This document shows, piece by piece, positions 15,982 to 23,187 of a stretch of 35,486 bases of DNA. Under the pieces are notes generated by a model. It did no database searches, was not told where the DNA came from, and was given only the letters and a program-made list of their open reading frames with translations. The DNA comes from Bacillota bacterium (GTDB taxonomy: Bacteria > Bacillota > Dethiobacteria > DTU022 > UBA8154): positions 1 through 35,486 of the forward strand of contig JAKORA010000171.1 of assembly GCA_029778075.1 (NCBI GenBank). Direction: 5' to 3'. The position numbers and the translations under genes were made by a program. The stretch's first letter is position 1; the number at the start of each line of letters is the position of its first letter.

Positions 15982-17745
15982 TTAAGCTTTGTGTTGAGCC
16001 AGCAGTGGCCTAAGGTTTTGCTCATCGGGGGTAACATAAAGCGTCTTGTAATTGGTGTATGTTACCATGCCCGGTTTCCCTCCGGGAAGGCGGCGGACGT
16101 TTTTAACCTGGGTATAGTCAACGGGAACCTTTGAGGAATGTGCCCCGCGACTGAAATATGCCGCCAGAAGGGCGGCTTCATGAATAGTCTTTTCATGCGG
16201 AACTCCCGGCCTTACAATAACATGCGCCCCGGGCAGGTCTTTGACATGGAACCAAAGCTCCGTCCCGTTGGCAAAACGCTGGACCAGGTATTCGTTTTGG
16301 CGGTTATTACGCCCTACAAATATTTCTTCACCCCGGGAAGAAATGAACTTAAGAGGGTTAAAAACGGCTGTTTGTTTAGGGTAACGGGATTTTTGGGGTA
16401 CAGGAAGATAGCCAGTTTCCTCCAGTTCCTCCTTTATTTCTCTTAAGGTCTGCAAATCAGCTTTTTGCAGGGAAAAGAGAACGCTTTCCAGGTAGGAAAT
16501 TTCCCGGCGTGTCTGTTCCAGGTTCTCCGATATTTTCTTCTCTCCCTGGCGCGCCTTGCGATATTTTCTAAAATAGCGCTGCGCGTTTAACGGGGGAGAT
16601 AACCGGGGATCCAGGCTGATTTTGAGCCTTCCTCCCTGTTCTGAGAAGATGTTTTCCAGTTCGACTTCGCGGGATCCGGCGGGAATGTTCTTTAAATTCG
16701 CGAGGATCAGTTCTCCGCACTGGCGATAATAATCCGCTTTCCCCGCCGCTTTGAGCTCCAGGAGTTGAGCAGCTTCTTTTTTCCGGGTTTTTTTGACGGC
16801 TTGTTCAACGTTGCGGGTAAGCATGGCAAAGAGATTCTGCCGCTCCTCTTCTTTTTCCTTGTACTCGTAAAGCTCATCTAAAATGCTGCTGATGGAGTTA
16901 AAGGAGCGGCAGCGGCCCTCAGTAGCTTGCCTAGGTCTGACAACTGAACAATCGAGGGGTTTTCCCTTTTTATCGTACAGGAGCGTGGGCTCCCATTTTT
17001 TTTCTTCGTAGATTTGTAAAATTTCCTGGAGCTTTTGCCACAGGATACCGGCTGCTCCGGGAGAAATAATGGGGGTTTTGGCCCTGGCGGCTATCTCTTC
17101 CGCCAGGAAAGGACTAAATCCCCGGAAATGTTCCAGGAGTGCTTTGGGCGCAGGCTGCCCTTCAAGCCTGTTCATCTCCTGCTGAAAATGCTCGTAGTCC
17201 AGTGCGTATGGGTGCAGCTTTTCCTGCACAGGAGGGGGAGAGTAAGTATAATGAGGCAGGAGCGTCCTAACGCGGTTTATGGAAGGAGGTACAGGTTTTA
17301 AAACACCGAGGATGACACGCTCTTTATTTTCTGCGGGCTTGTCCAGCAGTACAACGTTGCTGTGGCGGCCCATGATCTCCACTACCAGTGTTTTCTCCAC
17401 TTTTTTTCCGCTTTCATTGAGGGCCAGAAAATTTAAATAGAGATATCTTTCCAGGGGCGGTTGCTCGACGGACACAAGGACACCGTTGCCCAGGTGCTTG
17501 CGCGACAGCATGCAGAAAGGCGGGGGGGAAGGCGGGTGGCTGTAGTGTCGATCAGTGAAGTGGATTCTTCCCCTCATGGTGTGGATGGAAATGAAAAGCG
17601 GCGGTACTTCGTCTTCTCCTTTAAAGTAGAGGAGTAAATCGGTAGGGTTAAGCTGGTAAATCCGGTTTAAACGGGCACCTGTTTTGATGATTTTTTCTTC
17701 TATCTCTTGGGCAACTGCACTCAGGACAAAAGCATCAAAAGCCAT
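15982..17745 (-). CDS. rqcH: NFACT family ribosome quality control protein RqcH
   Basis: 587 residues. RqcH (formerly YloA/FbpA) binds the stalled 50S-peptidyl-tRNA complex and adds C-terminal alanine tails that mark the chain for degradation. The NFACT-N domain starts MAFDAFVLSAVAQEIEEKI, with the family segment MGRHSNVVLLD. A coiled-coil middle region follows (about 360-470), then NFACT-R, with LWFHVKDLPGAHVIV and DYTQVKNVRRLPGGKPGMVTY. Upstream starts are rejected: ATG 17745 has GGAGG eight bases ahead and gives the family N-terminus. A TTGCTT-17-TATACT promoter lies 39 bp upstream. Divergent from the Ca-ATPase gene, as yloA and yloB are neighbours in Bacillus. The stop is 9 bp from the inverted repeat of the mobile element. 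Confidence 0.94.
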   Translation of the reverse strand: MAFDAFVLSAVAQEIEEKIIKTGARLNRIYQLNPTDLLLYFKGEDEVPPLFISIHTMRGRIHFTDRHYSHPPSPPPFCMLSRKHLGNGVLVSVEQPPLERYLYLNFLALNESGKKVEKTLVVEIMGRHSNVVLLDKPAENKERVILGVLKPVPPSINRVRTLLPHYTYSPPPVQEKLHPYALDYEHFQQEMNRLEGQPAPKALLEHFRGFSPFLAEEIAARAKTPIISPGAAGILWQKLQEILQIYEEKKWEPTLLYDKKGKPLDCSVVRPRQATEGRCRSFNSISSILDELYEYKEKEEERQNLFAMLTRNVEQAVKKTRKKEAAQLLELKAAGKADYYRQCGELILANLKNIPAGSREVELENIFSEQGGRLKISLDPRLSPPLNAQRYFRKYRKARQGEKKISENLEQTRREISYLESVLFSLQKADLQTLREIKEELEETGYLPVPQKSRYPKQTAVFNPLKFISSRGEEIFVGRNNRQNEYLVQRFANGTELWFHVKDLPGAHVIVRPGVPHEKTIHEAALLAAYFSRGAHSSKVPVDYTQVKNVRRLPGGKPGMVTYTNYKTLYVTPDEQNLRPLLAQHKA

Positions 17746-17783
17746 CTTTTCGGCCTCCATATATTTCACAAATAGCATTAAAT

Positions 17784-17812
17784 AGTATAGCTTTCTTCCC
17801 GGGAAAAAGCAA
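17784..17812 (-). promoter_or_regulatory. Promoter of rqcH
   Basis: On the minus strand TTGCTT (17812-17807) and TATACT (17789-17784) are 17 bp apart, close to the sigma-A consensus. The -10 ends 39 bp before the rqcH start. The same two hexamers at the same spacing occur ahead of the PP2C gene at 32636-32664. Confidence 0.62.
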
Positions 17813-17825
17813 ACATCTTTAACTT

Positions 17826-17854
17826 TTGACGCCCCTGCAAAACAAACTGATAAC
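17826..17854 (+). promoter_or_regulatory. Candidate promoter for a short leader or small RNA
   Basis: TTGACG (17826-17831) and GATAAC (17849-17854) are separated by exactly 17 bp on the plus strand. A transcript would start near 17861 and meet an intrinsic terminator by 17908. It points towards the Ca-ATPase gene, diverging from the rqcH promoter. Confidence 0.5.
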
Positions 17855-17860
17855 GGCCGA

Positions 17861-17908
17861 TTCGTAGCCGGTTCCTGCTTCGTGAGGAATGGCAGGTTCT
17901 TTTTTTTT
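17861..17908 (+). ncRNA. Predicted short terminated transcript (leader or small RNA)
   Basis: Between the candidate promoter and the T-tract lies a ~48-nt sequence with no ORF. TTCCT (17872-17876) can pair with AGGAA (17885-17889), excluding the terminator stem that uses CCTGC (17874-17878). The two folds are therefore mutually exclusive, as in an attenuator. It does not match the yybP-ykoY manganese or NiCo riboswitch cores that I know. The leader idea is inference. Confidence 0.35.
17874..17908 (+). terminator. Intrinsic terminator ahead of the Ca-ATPase gene
   Basis: CCTGCTTC (17874-17881) pairs with GAA (17887-17889) and GCAGG (17892-17896), with a 2-nt bulge and a GTGAG loop. TTCTTTTTTTTT (17897-17908) follows directly. 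No plus-strand coding region lies upstream between the rqcH start and this point, so it must end a leader, a small RNA or antisense transcription. Confidence 0.72.
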
Positions 17909-17989
17909 GCACGCCGGAATATGAATATTGAATATGACAGGCTTTTTATTCTTTGGATGCAGGAGTTTTTGTAAACACGGGAGGAGAAA

Positions 17990-20728
17990 ATGAAGAAATC
18001 CAGCTTATGGGCTATCTCTTCGATGGAGGAAGTTATCAGACATTTCCAGGTACAACCTGACCAGGGTCTATCAGAGTATGAAGCACACCGGCGATTGGCG
18101 CAATGGGGTGCCAATTCCATTCGTGAAAAAAAGCAGAAAGGCCTGCCGGAAATTTTTCTGGACCAGTTCAGGGACTTTATGGTACTGGTACTTCTGGGAG
18201 CCACCTTGATCTCAGGTCTTCTCCGCGAATACAGCGATGCCCTGACGATTATTGTTATTGTTATATTGAACGCCGTCCTGGGTTTTATTCAGGAATATAA
18301 AGCGGAGCGTTCTTTTGCCGCGCTGAAGCGGATTTCTGCGCCCAGAGGCAGGGTTATAAGAGAGGGAGTATTAAAGGATGTACCGGCGGAAGAGGTGGTG
18401 CCCGGAGATATTGTCTCTCTTGAGAGTGGTGACCGTGTCTGCGCGGATCTCAGGCTAATCAACGCCGATAGTTTGATGATAGACGAATCTCCACTGACAG
18501 GCGAGTCCATCGCTGTAGAAAAAGAGGCGGCAATCCTGGAGTTCGTTCCCTCTTCTCCGGGGGATGCCAGGAATATGGTTTTCAGCGGGACGCTGGTTTT
18601 AAACGGAACGGGACGGGGTATTGTCGTGGCCACAGGGATGGATACGGAAATAGGCCGTATCGCTTCGCTAATCCAGGAGGTGGACATTAACAAAACTCCG
18701 CTGCAAATGCGCCTGGCCAGACTGGGCAAGTTCCTTGTCTTGGCCTGCCTTCTGCTCTGTTTGTTCGTAGTACTTCTCGGGTTATGGCGGGGGGAGGAAG
18801 TATACCGGATGTTTATGGCCGGAATATCGCTGGCTGTTGCCGCCATACCGGAGGGCCTTCCGGCTATTGTTACCATTTCCCTGGCCCTGGGTGTCCAGCG
18901 TATGGTGAGGCGTAGAGCTATCGTGCGGCGGCTCCCGGCGGTGGAAACACTGGGATGTGCTACGGTGATCTGTTCGGATAAAACCGGCACTATTACACAG
19001 AACAAGATGACTGTTAAGAGCATTTATACCAACGGCCGTTTTTTTGATGTGGAGGGAGAGGGACGCTCCATCGAAGGAGGGTTCTATCTGGGGAGCAAAA
19101 AAGTCAATGCCCGCGAGGAGCCCCATTTATACAAAATGCTGGTTATCGCCTCCCTGTGCAACAATGCTCACCTCCGGAAAGAGGCGAAAAGAAATTTCAG
19201 GAGGTCCTCTTACACCGAAATACAGGGAAACTCTACGGAAAGCGCTCTTTTAATCTGCGCGGCTAAAGCCGGCCTCTGGAAGGAAAAGCTAGAGCAGAGT
19301 TATACGAAGCTCAAGGAATACCCTTTCAGTTCCGCAAGAAAAAGGATGTCTGTGGTCTTTCGCCAAGACGGGGAGCTCTCTCTTTTTGTGAAGGGGGCGC
19401 CGGAGCGGCTGCTGGAGCTCTCCTCTTTTATCCTGGAGAACGGGGCTGTTAAACCGCTAAGCGAAAGCCACCGCCGGAAGATCCTCGCCCAGGTGGGGGT
19501 CATGGCCTCCGGAGCGCTAAGAACACTTGCCGTTGCTTACAGGTTTCTGCCGGAGTACGATACCTCCTGGGAGCCAAAGGATGTGGAGAAGGAACTAATT
19601 TTCGTCGGCTTTTTCGGAATGCTTGATCCTCCGCGGCCTGCAGCCCTGAAAGCGATTCAGAAGTGTAAGGAGGCCGGGATACGTACTGTGATGATTACCG
19701 GAGATCACCGCAACACGGCTGTAGCCATAGCCCGCCAGACAGGTATTCTCAAGCCCGGTGGGGAAGTTGTTACCGGCGAGGAGCTGGACAAGATGGATGA
19801 CGGAGCGCTTTACAGGCGTATAGAAAATATTTATGTTTTTGCCCGGGTCAGCCCTGAACACAAACTGCGCATTGTCCGCTGCTTGAAAGCCCGGGGGCAT
19901 ATTGTCGCTATGACCGGTGATGGCGTGAACGACGCTCCGGCTGTAAAAGAGGCGGATATAGGTATAGCCATGGGGCTGTCAGGAACGGAAGTTACCAGGG
20001 AGGCTGCCTCTCTTGTCCTGGCTGATGACAATTTTGGCACCATTGTGGCGGCAGTGGAGGAAGGGCGCAATATTTATGACAATATCCGCAAGTTTATCAG
20101 GTTCTTGCTGGGCTGCAATCTCGGGGAGATATTAACAATGCTGCTGGCAATGCTCTGCGGGTTGCCCCTGCCTTTACGCCCCATTCAAATACTCTGGGTC
20201 AATCTGGTTACAGACGGTCTGCCGGCCATGGCCCTGGGGGTGGATTCCCCGGAGAAAGATGTTATGTCCAGACCCCCGCGTTCGCCGCAGGAGGGCGTAT
20301 TCAGCCGGGGGTTGTGGCTTAGGATCATGATGCGGGGGACTGTTATCGGGGTCACCTCCCTGGTTATTTTCGCCCTGGCCTATCATGGCTCTGGGCTGCT
20401 TGTTTATGCCCAGACCATGGCTCTCTCCACGCTGGTTGTGACCCAGCTTTTACATGTTTTTGAATGCCGGTCCGAGTACCTGCCGGCATTTGACACTGGC
20501 CGGGAAAGCAACATGATGCTGGTGATATCTGTCGCCGTTTCCTTTTTGCTGCTGCTTGCCATTATTTATCAGCCCTTCCTGCAGGGGGTATTTCAAACTT
20601 ATCCCCTGCGGGCTGAAGATTGGTTTATAATCTTCGCCTCCTCTCTTCTTCCTTATGCTTTTCAGCTTTTTGTCGGAAAAGGAAAAAAGAAAACCGCCTT
20701 GTATAATGCCAACACTAAAACTAGATAA
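17990..20728 (+). CDS. P2A-type calcium-transporting P-type ATPase (YloB/SERCA-like)
   Basis: 912 residues. It probably exports Ca2+ across the cell membrane using ATP. Motifs: cation ATPase N-domain (about 8-75), TGES in the actuator, PEGLPA in TM4 (E288), the phosphorylated D330 in SDKTGTITQNKMT, KGAPE in the nucleotide domain, and GDGVNDAP at 643-650. TM5 has N and E in GCNLGEIL, and TM6 has N and D in NLVTDGLPA. These four positions match the SERCA calcium site II, which favours Ca2+ over heavy metals or K+. No N-terminal heavy-metal domain is present. ATG at 17990 follows GGGAGGAG. It is next to rqcH as in Bacillus, but divergent. It may be controlled by the leader at 17861-17908. Confidence 0.93.
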   Translation: MKKSSLWAISSMEEVIRHFQVQPDQGLSEYEAHRRLAQWGANSIREKKQKGLPEIFLDQFRDFMVLVLLGATLISGLLREYSDALTIIVIVILNAVLGFIQEYKAERSFAALKRISAPRGRVIREGVLKDVPAEEVVPGDIVSLESGDRVCADLRLINADSLMIDESPLTGESIAVEKEAAILEFVPSSPGDARNMVFSGTLVLNGTGRGIVVATGMDTEIGRIASLIQEVDINKTPLQMRLARLGKFLVLACLLLCLFVVLLGLWRGEEVYRMFMAGISLAVAAIPEGLPAIVTISLALGVQRMVRRRAIVRRLPAVETLGCATVICSDKTGTITQNKMTVKSIYTNGRFFDVEGEGRSIEGGFYLGSKKVNAREEPHLYKMLVIASLCNNAHLRKEAKRNFRRSSYTEIQGNSTESALLICAAKAGLWKEKLEQSYTKLKEYPFSSARKRMSVVFRQDGELSLFVKGAPERLLELSSFILENGAVKPLSESHRRKILAQVGVMASGALRTLAVAYRFLPEYDTSWEPKDVEKELIFVGFFGMLDPPRPAALKAIQKCKEAGIRTVMITGDHRNTAVAIARQTGILKPGGEVVTGEELDKMDDGALYRRIENIYVFARVSPEHKLRIVRCLKARGHIVAMTGDGVNDAPAVKEADIGIAMGLSGTEVTREAASLVLADDNFGTIVAAVEEGRNIYDNIRKFIRFLLGCNLGEILTMLLAMLCGLPLPLRPIQILWVNLVTDGLPAMALGVDSPEKDVMSRPPRSPQEGVFSRGLWLRIMMRGTVIGVTSLVIFALAYHGSGLLVYAQTMALSTLVVTQLLHVFECRSEYLPAFDTGRESNMMLVISVAVSFLLLLAIIYQPFLQGVFQTYPLRAEDWFIIFASSLLPYAFQLFVGKGKKKTALYNANTKTR

Positions 20729-20842
20729 GGGTTTTTCATGATTCTACCGGCCTGAGTACTTTTTATTTGAGTGTTAACTATGCTATGATTCCATTTGAAA
20801 AAGCCCTTTTTCCTTTAATTTCATACTGTACTGCTTTTATGC

Positions 20843-20870
20843 TTGATAATGCATATTTTTATGATAAAAT
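20843..20870 (+). promoter_or_regulatory. Promoter of the yicC-remA-gmk-rpoZ group
   Basis: TTGATA (20843-20848) and TAAAAT (20865-20870) are 16 bp apart in an AT-rich 199-bp gap after the ATPase gene. The -10 ends 57 bp before the yicC start. Upstream, GAAAAA/TTTTTC at about 20797-20812 could form a weak hairpin, but it lacks a clear T-tract. Confidence 0.55.
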
Positions 20871-20927
20871 ATGGGTAAAAAGAAATAGAGCATATTTATT
20901 GCCGGAAATGCAGAAGGTGAATGGTCT

Positions 20928-21809
20928 TTGGTAAAAAGTATGACAGGATACGGAAGAGGAGAGGCGGTTACAGACGGTTTTCGTTTTATTGTGGAAATGA
21001 AAGCTGTAAATCATCGTCACTTTGATCTGGTTATAAGGGCCTCCCGGGATTTGCTGCCCCTGGAGGATAAAATAAGGCGGATGTTGCTGGAGAAAATATC
21101 AAGGGGGAGGATCGAAGTCTTTATTACGCTGGAGACAACGCAGGGAAAAGGCAAACTCGTGAATCTGGATGAAGAACTTGCTTTATCCTATTTTCAGTGT
21201 TTACAGAAGCTGAGTACATCTTTTAACTTGCTGCAGAAAGAGCTAACTGCCGCAGAGTTGGCCCTTTTCCCGGATGTTTTATATTTAGAAAAAAATGCTC
21301 CGGACCTGGAATTGCTGGCGCCGGTCCTGGAAGAAGCGGTTTCCCGTGCATTATCTGCCCTGATTCGCCAGAGAACAGAAGAGGGGAACAGGCTAAGGGC
21401 GGATATTCTCGAGAGGGTTAAAGAACTGGAAAGAATCACCGACAGGATTCAGGAAAGAGGCCCGCATGTGCTGGAAGAGTACCGGAACAAGTTAAGCGCC
21501 AGGTTGAACGAGTTGCATGCCGGCAGGGAATATGATGAGCAGCGTTTTTTTATGGAAATTGCCCTTTTTGCTGAGAGATGCAACATTGATGAAGAAATAG
21601 TCCGCATGAAGAGCCATTTGGAGATTTTCAGCCAGGAGATACAGACCGATGAAGTGATAGGGCGGAAGCTTGATTTTCTTTTACAGGAGATGAACAGGGA
21701 AGTCAATACCATAGCCTCCAAAAGCAGTGATCTGGAAATATCATATCTTGTGGTGGAAGCAAAAAGCGAGATAGAAAAAATAAGGGAACAGGTACAAAAT
21801 ATTGAGTAA
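20928..21809 (+). CDS. yicC: YicC/YloC family endoribonuclease
   Basis: 293 residues with the YicC-N domain starting KSMTGYGRGEA, the segment AVNHRHFDL, and the C-terminal DUF1732 region with DEEIVRMKSHL and KLDFLLQEMNRE followed by VNTIASKS. YicC/YloC proteins are ribonucleases linked to decay of specific RNAs and stress survival. TTG at 20928 is chosen because it gives the family N-terminus MVKSMTGYGRG and has AGAAGGTGA upstream; ATG at 20940 would cut this motif. Its place ahead of remA and gmk is conserved in Firmicutes. Confidence 0.94.
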   Translation: MVKSMTGYGRGEAVTDGFRFIVEMKAVNHRHFDLVIRASRDLLPLEDKIRRMLLEKISRGRIEVFITLETTQGKGKLVNLDEELALSYFQCLQKLSTSFNLLQKELTAAELALFPDVLYLEKNAPDLELLAPVLEEAVSRALSALIRQRTEEGNRLRADILERVKELERITDRIQERGPHVLEEYRNKLSARLNELHAGREYDEQRFFMEIALFAERCNIDEEIVRMKSHLEIFSQEIQTDEVIGRKLDFLLQEMNREVNTIASKSSDLEISYLVVEAKSEIEKIREQVQNIE

Positions 21810-21829
21810 CGTTTCAGGCAGGGGGAATT

Positions 21830-21882
21830 CATACTGCCGGTAGTATGAGTATATACAGGCAGTATATTAAAATATATTTTAA
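21830..21882 (+). promoter_or_regulatory. Inverted-repeat cluster upstream of remA
   Basis: CATACT (21830-21835) pairs with AGTATG (21842-21847). The overlapping ATACTGCC (21831-21838) can instead pair with GGCAGTAT (21858-21865), and a 16-bp perfect palindrome, TTAAAATATATTTTAA, follows at 21867-21882. This could be an operator (RemA family proteins bind DNA), a switching RNA structure or a promoter region. No firm -35/-10 pair was found. Confidence 0.4.
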
Positions 21883-21910
21883 AAAGAGAAATAATAAGGA
21901 GGTGCAAGGC

Positions 21911-21964
21911 CTGATTCTATTTTCATACTTCAGGGTAGGTTTCATTATCCCGAGGATCAGGTAA
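21911..21964 (+). other. Possible leader ORF ahead of remA
   Basis: A strong AAGGAGG (21896-21902) is not at a usable distance from the remA ATG at 21967. It is placed eight bases before CTG 21911, which opens a 17-codon frame ending in TAA at 21962-21964, two bases before remA. GTG at 21902 is in the same frame but overlaps the Shine-Dalgarno. If translated, it would couple to remA. There is no homology to support it. Confidence 0.25.
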
Positions 21965-21966
21965 AG

Positions 21967-22242
21967 ATGAGTATAAAATTAATTAATATCGGTTTTGGGA
22001 ATATTGTCTCTGCAAATCGTATTATTGCCATTGTCAGCCCGGAATCTGCTCCCATCAAGCGGATTATTGGTGAAGCCCGGGACAGGGGAATGCTGGTTGA
22101 CGCTACCTATGGCCGGAGAACGCGTGCCGTTATTATTGCCGATAGTGGACACGTCATCCTTTCTGCAGTGCAGCCGGAGACTGTAAAGCACCGTTTGCAG
22201 AGTAAGGATACAGTTGGTGAAGAAAACAGCCCAAAAGAATAA
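21967..22242 (+). CDS. remA: Extracellular matrix regulatory protein RemA (DUF370)
   Basis: 91 residues, closely matching the RemA/YlzA family: [51 protein letters not shown]. In Bacillus subtilis RemA is a DNA-binding activator of matrix and osmoprotection genes that forms ring-like oligomers with a LytTR-like fold. ATG at 21967 gives the conserved N-terminus and has a moderate AGGATCAGGT upstream. In Clostridia without the Bacillus matrix operon, its regulon is unknown. It is the usual gene between yicC and gmk. Confidence 0.95.
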   Translation: MSIKLINIGFGNIVSANRIIAIVSPESAPIKRIIGEARDRGMLVDATYGRRTRAVIIADSGHVILSAVQPETVKHRLQSKDTVGEENSPKE

Positions 22243-22265
22243 GAAGGAAAAATTTGGAGGAATAT

Positions 22266-22898
22266 ATGACCAAGGGGGTTTTAATAGTATTATCAGGCCC
22301 TTCTGGTACCGGTAAGGGAACCGTCTGCCGGGATCTTTGTAAGCAAAACCCGAACCTGTATTGTTCTGTTTCTGTTACGACCCGCTCTCCCCGGCCAGGG
22401 GAAAGAGAGGGGGAGAGCTATTACTTTTCCTCTGAAGAACGCTTCCGGGAACTTATTGAGCAAGATGCTTTTTTGGAATGGGCCTGCGTTTACGGTAACT
22501 ACTACGGCACTCTTCGGCAGCAGGTAGAGGAAAAGCTCAGCAAGGGTATTGATGTTATTCTGGAGATAGATACCCAGGGGGCGAAGCATATTCGCCGGGA
22601 GGCCAAAGACGCGGTATTTATTTTTTTGTTGCCCCCATCGATGAATGAGCTGTGGCAGCGCATCCACGGGAGAGGAACCGACGATTCTGAGTCAATAAAA
22701 CAAAGATTTGCCGCTGCCTATCAGGAGCTCAAAGAAATCTGGGAGTATGATTACGTAGTTATTAATGAAAATGTGACTGACGCGGTTAAAAATATCCAGG
22801 CTATTATTTTAGCGGAAAAATGCCGTATCAAAAAAGACAAAGATTATTTATCCAGGTTTTTTGAGGAAGGTGAGACTTTTGATCTATCCCTCTATTGA
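22266..22898 (+). CDS. gmk: Guanylate kinase
   Basis: 210 residues. Converts GMP and ATP to GDP and ADP. The P-loop GPSGTGKGT lies near residues 11-19; the GMP-binding region has SVTTRSPRPGEREGESYYF, followed by EWACVYGNYYGT and the ILEIDTQGAKHIR Walker-B-like strand. The lid contains RIHGRGTDD. ATG at 22266 has GGAGG five bases upstream, so the TTG at 22254 that overlaps this site is rejected. Its end overlaps the start of rpoZ by 20 bp, so translation is likely coupled. Confidence 0.96.
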   Translation: MTKGVLIVLSGPSGTGKGTVCRDLCKQNPNLYCSVSVTTRSPRPGEREGESYYFSSEERFRELIEQDAFLEWACVYGNYYGTLRQQVEEKLSKGIDVILEIDTQGAKHIRREAKDAVFIFLLPPSMNELWQRIHGRGTDDSESIKQRFAAAYQELKEIWEYDYVVINENVTDAVKNIQAIILAEKCRIKKDKDYLSRFFEEGETFDLSLY

Positions 22899-23085
22899 TG
22901 AAATGCTTAAAAATGTTGACAGCAGGTACTCGCTGGTAATCTTGGCGGCCAAAAGAGCCCGCCAACTGCGTGAAGGCCAGGTGGCAGGCGATAGCACCAG
23001 TGTTTTCAAGGAGGTAACTTCTGCGCTGGAAGATATCGCTGCGGGGAAGATAACCTTTGAGAGAACTAAGAACGGCATTAAATGA
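22879..23085 (+). CDS. rpoZ: RNA polymerase omega subunit
   Basis: 68 residues. Omega binds beta-prime and assists polymerase assembly. The family start IYPSIDEMLKNVDSRYSLVI and the conserved ILAAKRARQL helix are present. TTG at 22879 gives this start and follows AGGAAGGTGA; TTG at 22861 would add six residues over that site. It overlaps gmk by 20 bp in another frame. A 6-bp hairpin (AGGGCT/AGCCCT, 23140-23157) lies after it but is followed by As, not Ts. Confidence 0.92.
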   Translation: MIYPSIDEMLKNVDSRYSLVILAAKRARQLREGQVAGDSTSVFKEVTSALEDIAAGKITFERTKNGIK

Positions 23086-23187
23086 TCTTTGCCCTCCCAA
23101 AGTAAAAGTCATCTCTAAAAAGCTTTGAATCAGGTAGCAAGGGCTTGACTCAGCCCTGAAAAATAAAAAACTATGCGGTGTAAGAAC

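Noticed and set aside
15696-16134. Two overlapping plus-strand ORFs of 74 and 125 codons
   Set aside because: They cover the composite repeat and the antisense of the rqcH 3' end, with no ribosome binding site.
17821-17989. Known metal riboswitch (yybP-ykoY manganese or NiCo type) ahead of the ATPase
   Set aside because: The conserved core sequences of these classes are not seen, and the leader before the terminator is too short to hold them.
23140-23157. AGGGCT/AGCCCT hairpin after rpoZ as terminator
   Set aside because: It is followed by As, not Ts, on the plus strand, and no minus-strand gene would use it.
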